A DNA stretch of 64,000 nucleotides. Origin: Bilabrum cf. latius (Eukaryota > Bigyra: Bicosoecida > Bigyra > Bicosoecida). The notes beneath the pieces were generated by a model that had not been told where the DNA came from, did not search any database, and worked only from the letters and a program-made list of their open reading frames with translations. The stretch's first letter is position 1. Every line of letters begins with the position of its first letter. The position numbers and the translations under genes are program-made. The stretch is from NCBI GenBank assembly GCA_965178125.1, contig OZ237747.1, positions 806,001 through 870,000 of the forward strand, given 5' to 3'. Shown piece after piece: positions 38,201-48,568 of the stretch.

Positions 38201-39244
38201 CAGCGAAGCAGGGTCACGTAATGCGCCAGCTGAGGGGAAACTCGCCTGCAATGTTCCTGCTGATAGCAAATCACCAGCATTTCGCGCCGAATGAACAGCC
38301 AACTGTTGGCTGCAACGTGTCTCTGACGGCATTCCCGGGCCGAGCACTGGAGATGCGTCCTTCGAATCGAAATCCAAAACAATAGGTCTAATTGCTGTCC
38401 CAGTTCTGCCGGCATCCACCCGTACAGGTTGCGTCCAGCGGCCATTTTGTTTTCGGGCGTTGCCGCCTCCAGAGTGGCCAGCATCTGTCAAAGCCAATAG
38501 CCCTGCAAGAGCTCTAGAGTTCTTATCATCTCTTTCCTAGGATGTCTTCTTCTATGTCGACGGGGCCGAAGGCGAGTCAGCTGGCGCGGAATCGCCCTGC
38601 ATTGCTTGCTGCTGGTAGCCACCCGAAGTTGCAGGGCTAGGCAGAGGTCGTCCAGTGGTGCCATGTCTGGGGAATATCACTTGCTTCGCACTACTCTAAG
38701 TGCCATCAGGCATGACTGCGGCGGAATTATTCGTATCAAATCCAAAAAGTCGCCCCATTGGGAGCCCGAGAGGGCTTGATGCAGGCAAGGTAGTCATAAG
38801 TCTGTTTCGAGCCTCGAGGTTGGTATGGGCGGCTACGGAAACCTACTACGACACGTGTCGCTGCAATAGCGAGTGCTGGGTAAGCCCATTATAGCTCGCC
38901 AATGGCGAATAGTTTGAGCCAGCACCATACATGCCGCCGAGTGAAATGGTTCCGTCTGCTTGCGGCCCGACGATGCCTGAGCCTGGCAAGAGCGCACCAG
39001 GGTGAGTCCCACGAGGTGCATGATGCCCCAATGGATTCAACACCTAGCCCCAGTGATGCATAGGCGGGTATCCCACTCCTCGCGATCGACGCGCGGCTCC
39101 TTCGGGCCTCTCAACGCATTCTTCAGGTATCCCAAGCTTGATGCAGCGTGGGCACGGTCGAGCATCAGCACAACGGCGCTTCGACATAGAGCAAGGCAAG
39201 CATGCTTTCTTAGCAATGCTTGGCTTGCCTGCACCTCCGTCCAT
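35234..39244 (-). CDS. Zn2Cys6 zinc-cluster regulator, paralogue A
   Basis: 1336 codons from ATG at 39244 to TGA in one exon, with at least 17 in-frame UAG, including the tandem pair 38846/38843. Residues 15-43 hold a fungal-type binuclear zinc cluster with six Cys spaced 2-6-5-2-8 (CLPC..C..CPRC..C), a sequence-specific DNA-binding motif. A disordered region follows. Domains shared with paralogue B are: LPTCAEVEL then VSMGKRRGGVEAALR; SWAASPSLCGLLGYNV (reminiscent of a PAS entry); ADEVVQAVSAGR; a GSGRWLLVV segment; and FDPIVCSLGAPMRKQIAAAID. It probably acts in the nucleus as a transcription factor. Zinc-cluster factors are best known from fungi, and I cannot say what this one regulates. A start further upstream in the open frame to 39520 is possible. 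Confidence 0.82.
35583..35815 (-). repeat. Inverted near-identical tract shared with 47628-47858
   Basis: About 220 bp, read on the minus strand, matches 47628-47858 on the plus strand. By eye it differs at about five substitutions and a six-base indel, although the genes around it have diverged widely. It encodes the FDPIVCSLGAPMRKQIAAAID segment and the GAGAGEAGSG low-complexity end. It looks like a gene-conversion tract between paralogues A and B. Confidence 0.85.
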
Positions 39245-39600
39245 GCCTCTAACGTTTTGCACCGCGTTTTCGTTTACGAAACGCCGCAGCTTTCTATTCG
39301 AAGCAAGCACTACAGCCAGCAATGGCGGTAGTTTTACCAGATGATTTCTAAAGCAAGTATGAACCTCACTACAGCTGCACTCTTGCTCTTCGCGTCGTAG
39401 GAAGTCTGCGGCTGGTGCGGCGATGAGCCGTGTGCTGCGGCCGCGGCCGCCGGGCGCCGCGCAATTCAACGGGACACGTGGGGCCTCTAGGCCTACCCGG
39501 AGCAATATGGGATTCAACACATGTCACTGTTGCCAAGGAGGCCATCGAGTCGCACCAGACCCAATACAATTCGGCCCATCAAGAACTATGAGCGGCACTC
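39245..39600. other. Intergenic region
   Basis: 356 bp between the zinc-cluster A start and the alpha/beta-hydrolase stop, both on the minus strand. The A reading frame is open back to 39520 but contains no strong domain there. No other feature is seen. Confidence 0.4.
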
Positions 39601-41297
39601 TCACGCCACCACGCACGAGTCGGCGCTGCACAGCCAGCTTGCACTGGCTCTGCCCCCCTCCCCCTCCTCGTCGTGCCCCACGTGCGCCACGCGGTGACCG
39701 CTCACCTCCTTCACCACAGCACCGCCGTCCCCTGCCACCACGCCACCCGAGTTCCCTCCCGAACCCCCTTCTGGTGCCACCGCCCCGCCGGCGCCCTCGG
39801 TCCCAGGAGCATCTGCCACTGAGCCTGCAGCCCCTGCACCGGCTCCATCGCCCGAAGCAGCATCACCGACATCAGCTCCCCCACCCACGCCCAGACGCGC
39901 CGCCGAGGCCCCGTACTCGTTCGCATCCGCAGTCCGGGAACCATCCCCGGTTTTCGCTCCTGACCTTCTTTCAGATCTCGCTCCCTCCCTGCTCCTAGCT
40001 CTGCTCCTGGCAGTCGCACCGCCGCTGCTGCTGCTGCTGCTGCCGGTTGCAACCTCAGAATCATCGGTTGCAGCCCCAGATCCCGCTCCCGCTCCGCGCC
40101 TAGCATCGCCGGCCCTGGATCCAGACGAGGCCGAAGCGGCCGGCGAGCGGGAGGGTCGCAGGGAGCCGTACACGACCTCGGGCGGTGTCCACCCGAGCGC
40201 AGACGCGGCTGCCACGAGAGGAAAATCAGATCCACACCTTATTTTCAGGTCCTCTTTCGAGGAATCCATGCCCTTCGCATCCCCTGCGCTGGCACCGCCG
40301 GCAGCGGCGCCGTCGCTGCCTCTGCTCGTGCTGGCCACGGTTCCAGCTCTGGCGAGCAGCGGAGCAGCTGCTCCAGCCGCGCCTGCCGCCAGAGCGAGCA
40401 TGTCACTGACGGCCCCAAGAATCTCTTCCCCGTGCCGCAGAAACGTGTCATTGTGGCCGCTATCAGAGAATAGCATGATTCGCTTTCTCTCACTGGGTGC
40501 AGAGCTGGAGCGATGCAGCTGAGCTCCTTGGTCGTGCGGAGAGATTTGGTCCTTCTTGCCGTGCACTACCAGTAACGGCAGCGGAATGCTCCTCAGCTTG
40601 CTCGCGTTCGAGAAAGGGCACCCAAGCATGCCAGAGTTGATCAGCTGCTTCGCCACAGGCACTTGGTCGGCGAGCATGCGCACCATTGGCAACTTCGAAA
40701 TGTCTGCGATTGCAGAGTCCAAACACAGAGCCTTCACACGGGGGTTTCCCATCTTTGCTGCGTGTACCGCCGCCCCGCTGCCCATAGATCTCCCATACAG
40801 TACTAAGGGGGCGTCGTCACGAATACCAGCCCAGCTCAGTATCTTGCTGAGGCTGTTCATGGCAGCTTCTGCGTCACTGAGAACGACCGTAAAGTTTGGT
40901 TCACCTGTACTCCATCCGTAGCCACGAAAATCGAACACAATAAGACTGCAACCAATCAGGTGGTACTGGTGCGCGAACATATCGTAGTCGGAAGCAGTCT
41001 GCGATATGAGCGGGATAAAAAAAATAGCAGTCGTGCCATGTTGCTTCCGTTTACTGCTCTCGTGGCGACGACTGGTTCGATCAGGCTCACCTCTCCATTC
41101 CCATGCCACATTAAAACACAGGGAAGCAAAGCAGTATCAGCAGCAGCTGGGTGTGGGTAGGCTCGCATTCCAATTTTTTCCTTCTTGTCAGTGGAGTAGT
41201 GGACAGCGTCCTTTGCCCCAGGAATACGCGACGTCCCTGGTCTCGTACGTCTAGGAAAGAAGCCGACATGTGCAAAGTTGTCCCAAATAGAGGACAT
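39601..41297 (-). CDS. Alpha/beta hydrolase with disordered C-terminus
   Basis: Exons 41297-41091 and 40998-39601; the 92-nt intron starts GTGAGC, ends GCAG and is phase 0. It restores the continuous strand LMWHGNGE-TASDYDM, strong support for the splice. 534 residues, TGA stop, no UAG seen. The oxyanion motif HGNGE is followed by FDFRGYGWSTG and the nucleophile elbow GRSMG (Ser in G-x-S-x-G). The Asp is in HGKKDQISP and the catalytic His in DSGHNDTF, a complete triad resembling the ABHD13/ABHD17/FrsA-like serine hydrolases. The last 240 residues are Ala/Gly/Ser-rich and disordered. Likely substrates are esters, thioesters or lipids; none can be named. It shares a 130-bp divergent gap with the hemerythrin gene. 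Confidence 0.88.
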
Positions 41298-41427
41298 TGT
41301 CCCTTCAGTGTCGCGGGGTGAATGCTTGAAGTTATTGTCACCCTACAAAGTGCCGCGAGTCTGGTATTGGTGCGACCACCCGCATCGCGATGTCCCGTGC
41401 GATCCAAAGTTCTCGTCGGGATTTACA

Positions 41428-43709
41428 ATGGGCTGTGGAGCCAGCAACTTGGGCCAAGAAGCCAATAGTACGGCTAGATCCGCAGGTGCACCTGCTGATG
41501 CCAACGTCCAGGCCCCACGCGACGGGTTGAAGACTGGAACACCTGCAGTTGCTGTCAGCCGAGAATCAATCCTTGATGGCTCTGTTGAGGTATACGTAGC
41601 GTAGAGTGACGGAACAGGGGCAAGTGCAGCCCTGCGACTTGCACTTGTTCTGTGTGGCGCTAAGGTACGAGATATTCCCGAATAGCAGGCTGTGAGAGAC
41701 GGTTCGGCAGTTGCCTGGGTTGGACAGACACTAGGAGTAGTTTGGCAGGCAGCCCCAGGAGTACCGTGTACGGCAATTGATAATTATCTGAAAGTTCATG
41801 CTTGACTCTCGCGTCGCAGAAACATGGCGCTCCTGGAGCCCTGTGCGCAATCGACTCATCAAGCGGCACGCTGGCTCCGGTTGAGGGAGCTGCCGATTCT
41901 CCTTCAGCGGTACGCTTCATCATCGGCACCTCGGTCCCTCCCAAGCCTTCTAAGGAATGGGCGACAACTGTTCAAAATGCAGGCAAAGCTGTGGCCATTG
42001 CGTCCGGGGAGCTCATGGAACTCGCAGAGCAAGTCGCTTGCGATTCAAGGCCGCCCATGCAGAAGAAGCTGCGTCCAAAGCTGCGCGCAGCAGTGCAAGA
42101 ACTGGAGCAAGCTGTTAAATCGGCCGCAGCTGTAGCTCGAAGCGGGCACGACGAACAAGACGAGGACTTCGCGGCCACCGGCGGCTGGCTCTTCAGCTCA
42201 AAGGAGGGTGCATGGGGCCAGAACCCCACCGAGGCAGACCTCTGGGTGATCGCGGCTCTCCAGGCGCTCGAACGGGTGCGTGCGGTGCGGCAGTGGGATG
42301 CACTCACTGGCAGGCAGGTGGATGAGAGCTGCGGTCCCCCCGAAGCACAGGCCGTGCTGAAGCAGGGCAAGGCGATCAAACGGGCGCTTGAGGCGCGCGG
42401 TGTGCACATGGGGCGAAGCAAGGACGAGGGGGGTGCGGGGGAGGGGGAGAAGAGGGGCCAACTCGAGTCCAAGGAAGGTGAGGAGGAGAGCAAATCCGGC
42501 GATGCAGCCGCCGGTGATGAAAGCCAAGGGATGGTCGGGGGGGGAGGGGCTGCTGCCGCCGCTGCTGCCGGGGAGGTGGCGCAGGGCACAGCGGATGCAG
42601 GAACCGCAGACCCCAGCCAGATCAAGGCCCAGACAAACGGCTCGGGTGGCGGTGGGGCTTGCGCTGAGCTAAAGGCCCGCTGGGATTGGGCAAAGTTGCA
42701 GCCGTTCGCTAAAGATGTGCTGCTAACCGACGAGGCCCAAATCGTGGCCGCTGCGGTTGCCTCTGGCAAGGTGAAGATGCTGGCGCCCCTCAGCGCGGGG
42801 AGATGCCAGCACGAGTCCATCAGGTTCTGGAAGGCCTACTGCGTTGAGCTGGCGCGCATCGCTGCTTTCGGAAAAGGTCGGGGGGAGGACACTGGTGGGG
42901 CGGATCCCGATGCCATCAAGGCCTGCAGGGAGATCGAAGGACCTCTCGATTCGAAGCAGGCGCTGGCGCACCTCGCAAAGTACTACCGCCTTCTGACGGA
43001 TCTGCTCAAAGGCCACTCCGAGATGGAGGACGATGCTCTGTACCCTGCCTTCGAGAAGAGACACCCGGGGATGACTGCGGCGCCTTCTGCTGATCACGAG
43101 AGGGAGATTCCGATGATGCAGGATCTGTGCGGGAGGATTGTAGCAGCTGCTCAGGCTGATTTGGAGGGCGGAGCGATGCCAGAGGGCACCACGCAGGAGG
43201 TCCCGGCCTGGGGCGGGCAGCAAGAGGGCAGCTCCGGTGATACTGTTAGCGTTCTTGCGGGGTTGTTTATGGAAGTGGACCACCTCGCCGACGCGATGGA
43301 GGAGCACCTGCGTTTGGAGGAGCGCACTCTCTTCCCGCTGCTCAAGGAGCTCAACCCGAAGAAGGACCACCCGGCGCTGTTTGCGGCTGCTTTTGGGAAG
43401 TGTGATACTTATCGCAAGGACCTGTTTCCGTTCGTAATAGCTGGCATGCCGGGGCATTGGGCGGGGCAGTACCTCTTCAACGTGCAGCGTCATATGAAGG
43501 GCGAGCATGGCGACCTGGCGGATCTCGATGGGCATTGCGATTTTATAGCAGCTGGAGAGGCAGACGAACGGATACAACCGGACAAGGTGCGGCTGGCTTG
43601 CATGTGGGCACCCATGTACGCTCGGGGTATCACACAAGCGAGAGAGCGACTCCGCGCAGCCGGCAGTGGCGGTGCCGTAGCGTCAGCCGCCGGCGAGGCA
43701 CAGGGGTGA
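41428..43709 (+). CDS. Hemerythrin HHE-domain protein with GST-like N-terminus and N-myristoylation motif
   Basis: Exons 41428-41760 and 41820-43709 (59-nt intron, phase 0); 740 residues, TGA stop, UAG at 41602 and near 41686. It begins MGCGAS, a textbook N-myristoylation start with a Cys suited to palmitoylation, so membrane anchoring is likely. Residues about 45-210 resemble a degenerate glutathione-transferase fold: VEVYVAQSDGTGASAALRLAL at the start and NPTEADLWVIAALQAL later. An acidic linker follows. The C-terminal 350 residues carry hemerythrin signatures: CQHESIRFW, GHSEMEDDALYPAFE, DHEREIP and EEHLRLEERTLFPLL. These His/Glu residues would bind a di-iron centre. A role in oxygen, nitric oxide or iron sensing is inferred. 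The intron donor (GTACCG) is weak, and GTAGTT at 41737 is an alternative. Confidence 0.75.
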
Positions 43710-44020
43710 ATCTGCATGACTACTGTCTTGCGCGCTATACCTCGACACTTTTATTCCTCAAGTACGATAGAATTATCAGCTCATGATGAGCCAAACATAC
43801 CTGTAGCACATACTATGCATTCATGCTGCGTCGCACATATCCCCGTCACACCGTGACCCCTTCGCCGTCCCGGTTCCGGCTCGGCGCTCGGGTCCGCCGG
43901 CGGCATCACTTAAAGCAGCGTCTCGGGATATACCATTCAAGCACTTTATAGGCCATATCATTAATTGGGGTTGCTATCAAGTATTTGAGACGCGATTGCA
44001 GCCTCTAAAGGGTTGAAAAC
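43710..44020. other. Intergenic region
   Basis: 311 bp upstream of zinc-cluster gene B. It holds a GC-rich patch (about 43850-43910) in an otherwise AT-rich stretch. I checked it for a tRNA and found no cloverleaf; no other feature is seen. Confidence 0.4.
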
Positions 44021-47000
44021 ATGGACTAGTAGCCCGAACCGAGCATTGCAGAAACCAAAGTCCCAATCGCGAAGAAAGCCTGCCAGCCGTGTGCAGATGC
44101 CAAGCGTAAATGCTCAGATTCAAGACCGTGCCCAAGATGCGTCCGCCTCGGTATCGCCTAGCAATGTGTGGAGCGGGTGCGAGGCCTAACACGCGCAGAG
44201 TTGCGAGCTCAGCGGGAGATGCAGCAGGTGCACCATCTAACGCAGCACGGCATGCAGTTCGGGCTGCCTAGTAATCCATTCGGACATGGTCCACACCCTT
44301 CTGGCGACCCACTTGGCGTTTCGAGCGCGGCCTTTAACCACAATACTCGGCCTGTTTTGCAGTCAACACCAGGTTCGCAATATTGGTAGCAGCTGCACGC
44401 ACAGCAGCAGCTGGATATGCAAAATTAGCTATTGGAGCAAGCAAGGCGGTAGAATGCGCACTTAGAGATGGAACTCCTCGCAAGGCAGCGAGCAGCGGCG
44501 CTCATGCATACATAGCACGGAGGCCTTTCAAGCTACTCCACCCTGCTTGCAGATGGAACCAGCGCGTTGAATCAGTCGGTGCTTACAGGCTAGACTGGCA
44601 CCATGGGCCGAGCTTTGACGTTCCAAGGCCCTGCTGCGCCGGCTATGGCAGCATCTGAAATTCCGCAGAATCTTGGTTTGCCTCTCACCATCAGAGACCG
44701 TGAGCAAAGCCAACACGCGCGAAATCAAAAGAGCAGGATCTCTCTGTGCAAGGATTGTGTCGCTTGACGCGCTTTGCACCGACCTTGCGATCTGCCCGCA
44801 TCGTTCAGCTTGAATTCTGATCTGCAAATCTCGCAGCTGGAGTGGTACCGAACGACACGATGAGACGTGACGTTGGTGAAACTCGTGGTCAACTTGCAGC
44901 CGCTGCTAAGCAGCTTCGCGAGGCCCTGGAAAACGCTGCAGCCGGGCATGTAGCCACCTCTGCCTCTGGTATGCATCCCGGCCGAAACTGGATGATTGAC
45001 TGCGATTCTGCTGCCGGCCTGCCCGTGACCACAGCACAACATTCAATTGAATCGCACTCAAGCAAGCCCGCCAGCGTTGGAGTTTCTTCTGCGCTCAGCG
45101 GCGGCGGAGAGCTTGGACGGCACCATGCAGGGGCCACGAGCACTGTGCTGTCGAGTGGAGGTCCACCAGTCGGTGCGAAGCGCGATAGAGTGGCCGTTGG
45201 TGAGGCTTCAAGTCACCATCTTGTGCTCAATATGCCGCAGCATGGTGTGAGCAGTCTCGTCGACGAGCCACCAGCGCCGAAGCGCGCTCGCACGGCACCG
45301 GCCGCCGATGCGGCAGTCATGCAGACTGATTCACCGACGCTCAGTGCTCGGCCTCGAGCGCAACCTGCCCCACAAGATGCACAGCAGACTTACGCCAGTG
45401 CTAAGGCAACTAGCAGCCTGGATCTCCCCACTGTGCAGGCCAATGATATTGGCAGCAGCGCGCCGTCGACAGCACAGGAGCCATCATCTACAGGAATGTC
45501 TGCCGAGAAGTTGGGAGAGATCGTGGACGAGCTTCCCACATGCGCGGAAATTGAGCTCCGAGTTGCCTCCGTCGTGTCTATGGGCCGAAGGAGGGGCGGA
45601 GTCGAGGCGGCATTGCGGAATGCTTCGGCAGCAATCGCTCGAGAGATCCGGAGCACAGGGTCAAGGCACATAGATGGCCTGACACCCAGCCCGGGTGCCT
45701 TCGGAGATCTTGCGGCGGAGCTGCAGGCGCACACCGCGCGCCTTTACAGTGCAGCACTCCGCGCAGCAGTGCAATGCAGCCGTTTGCAGCAGCGCCGCCG
45801 TCCCATGGCCGGACAAAAGGCCCAGGCCCAGCACGGCTCATCGTCCGGCTCGGGAGCCGGTTCGCCTCCTCCTGCTGCACCTATCCCGCAGCACGAGCTG
45901 GATTGCTGCGTCGCCGCCGCCGTGCTTTCATCGTGCCCCGTGCCCATCATGTCGGTGTACATGCCCAAGGAGCTGGACCCCGCGCAGATCCAGGGATCCC
46001 TTCAGTCGCTGATGAAGCAGGTCCGACGTGACGCGAGTCTGGACCGTGCCATGGAAACCACCCTCGAACAGCAGGAGCCCCGTTCGGCCGAGCCGCCAGA
46101 CTTGAATGTACCGTCGTCCTCTTCAGTGGGTAGAGGGACTCCCGGCTCTGCCACTGGTGCGTATGTGCAGCTATCTTGGGATCCGGCGACTGCAGGGCTG
46201 GAGGCAGCGCTGGCGACGCACGCCTGGTGCAGCAGCCCCGCCATGTCGGCCGTGCTTGGCTACGACCTGCGGAGGCACGGTCATTTGGAGAGTCAAGGCG
46301 TGAGGGACGTGAGCCTGAATGAGGGCAATGGGGCCGGTTCACAGCTACTAATTCTAATTGTGAGTCAGCTGAGGGCGCGCACTGCCCTTGTGCCCAACTG
46401 TCGCGTGCTACAGATAGCTGCCTAGACGGAGACTATGGCTGCCTAGCAGAACACCCGCCTGAATGCTGACGAAGTTGCGTAGGCAGTGTCAGCTGGCCGC
46501 ATTTTCCACAGGCGGAGGGTTGCGGCTGAGCAGGGCGGCAGGCAGGCAGCAGCCGGAAGTGCGGGGCTGTCCTCTTCGTCCCCTGGTGTCGTGTCATCGT
46601 GGCGACAAATGCTGCAGGCCGCAGCCGCACAGGAAGGTGCTGCAACGACAGCTAATGCTGGTACCAGCAGCGGGGCGACACGGACTACCACCGCCACACA
46701 AGAGCCCAGCATCCGCCTGGGGACCGGGCGCAAGCTAGCCGTGGTTGAGCTCGCGTCTGATGTAGTCCTGTCGTTCTCGTACCACCCTGCAACCCGCCGC
46801 GCCTTGACAGCAGCACAAGCGGCAGACACGCTCAGCCGCACAGACCCGCTGGAAGAGACAGATATCCCGGCGAACGCACTGGCAGGCAATGAAGACAAGC
46901 CGAGCTTTCCGTTTGGTGCCATCGCATTCCCGCGCGCAGAAGCCAGCACAACGGCACGGTCGCGTGTAGACCCAGAAACGGGCGGAATGGATCGTCGCGA

Positions 47001-48306
47001 CGAAGCGGGGGCCGACTCCGCTTCGACTTCAGTGGCATCTGACTCGGGGGGTGATGCTGCCACTGTGGACGCTCCGGATGCACAGCGCGACGGGTCCGTT
47101 GGGGTGCCCGCTGGCCTGTCTGGAGCTGCAAGGCAGCGCAGGGGTGCGGCACATGGCGACTCCTCTGGGGAACAAGAATCAGAAGATAGTGCCCTACCCA
47201 CAGAAGGAGGCGAGCTGGCAGCGATGAGCTAGGACCTGCGCTCTGTGACGGCTTGCTACCTGGACCGTGGGGCCATCGATCGAGACGTGATGGCACTCTG
47301 GGCAGAGCAGCAGCTCAAGCGAAGGTCGAGAGATGCGGGTGTGCCACCCACGTCCCTCCCTTCTTCGAGCACGCAGTCGCTGCAAGCACCGGGCAACGCC
47401 AGTGGGGCGCCCGTGCTGCTGGAGCGCGAGTCCGCGGTCTGCGCCGCGTTCCGCGACCTGGACGCAGAGATAGGCGAGCAGACTACTCTTGCGGGTGACT
47501 CCAGCAGCGAGGGGGCCTGGTGTGAGCTGACCGGTATCAAGATCGAAGAATCGATCCAAGACAGGTTCCGTGTTGACTTGGGGGCAGACCGGGCGGACGT
47601 GTGCACGGCGATGGGGGGTCTAATCCGGGTAAGGGGGCGATTTGATCCGATCGTTTGCTCCCTGGGAGCCCCCATGCGGAAGCAGATCGCCGCTGCGATC
47701 GATGCCTGCGACAGCACTGGGACGGCCTCTGTGCTTGCGGGGCTCAGGGCACAGCTGGGGGGCGCGATGGGGGCCCTCACCGGGCTGTGTCCCATGGCTG
47801 GGGAACAAGAGCAAGCGGGGGCGGGGGCGGGGGAGGCTGGATCGGGCCAAGGCAAGGGCTCAAGGCCAGTATCCCCAGCCAGCGTGCTGAATTTGTTCGG
47901 AACCGACGAGTCAGTGCGAGCCACCACCGCGGTGCCAACGCAGGTCGCCTCAAGCGCAACTTCCAGCAGCTCCATCTCCAGCGGCAGCACGCAGCAAGAC
48001 AGCCTGCAAATCCCTGCTCTGTGCAGCGTTGCCACATCGCTCGGTATGGTTCGTTCGAGGCTGCCAATCTGCTCCAAGTTGGCCGCGCGCGTCATCGTAG
48101 ATCTGGCCGAGCAAGAAAGGCAGCGGGTGGTTTCACGCAGCGCCCAACTGGCGTCAGCTGGCGGCGCAGATGACGGCCCAGGCTGCGGCGTTCAGGCAGA
48201 GATGGACGGTGTCAGTGGCAAGCAGGGGTCTTCATCTATAGGCACTGCTGCGTTAAGGCGCCAGGATGAGCTGGATGCATCTGGAGGCGCGATTTCGCTC
48301 TCATGA
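44021..48306 (+). CDS. Zn2Cys6 zinc-cluster regulator, paralogue B
   Basis: Exons 44021-44699 and 44837-48306 (137-nt intron, GTGAGC to GCAG, phase 1); 1382 residues with TGA stop. At least 12 in-frame UAG occur, beginning with a tandem pair at codons 3 and 4. The zinc cluster has Cys at residues 21, 24, 31, 37, 40 and 49 (2-6-5-2-8), followed by a Gln-rich coiled region (RAELRAQREMQQVHHL). Shared blocks with paralogue A run in the same order: LPTCAEIEL, VSMGRRRGGVEAALR, THAWCSSPAMSAVLGYDL, NADEVA-UAG-AVSAGR and FDPIVCSLGAPMRKQ. In the fourth block A has CAA where B has UAG (46480), direct in-window evidence that UAG is Gln. It is probably a nuclear transcription factor. Confidence 0.85.
47628..47858 (+). 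repeat. Inverted near-identical tract shared with 35583-35815
   Basis: Counterpart of the tract in paralogue A. Identity is near 97 percent by eye over about 200 bp, including synonymous sites, while the flanks share only short protein motifs. Confidence 0.85.
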
Positions 48307-48568
48307 GCGAGTCGACGTTGGGACCAGCAGGCCGATGATTGGGGAGGGGCCGCTGAGTAAAGACTAAGAGAAATGAGCTGTAGCACTGATACGGACTGAT
48401 ACTGGTACTGATACTGATACCAATACAGCGGTGAAGTGCCTTAGTACCAGCTTAGAATGACTCGAACAAAGGCTGCACCAGACGCACGCCAGTTTTTGGG
48501 TTGCTCCGCTCATCACACGCAAGCACTGTTGCCAAAATTCCTGTCGGCTTGGAAAGCCACAATAGAGC

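Noticed and set aside
43850-43915. GC-rich patch upstream of zinc-cluster gene B as a tRNA or structured RNA
   Set aside because: No cloverleaf or consistent stem set could be drawn; it may be promoter sequence.
35435-48306. Inverted zinc-cluster genes as terminal repeats of a transposon carrying the hydrolase and hemerythrin genes
   Set aside because: The similarity is confined to gene bodies and one 200-bp tract; there are no terminal repeats, target duplications or transposase.
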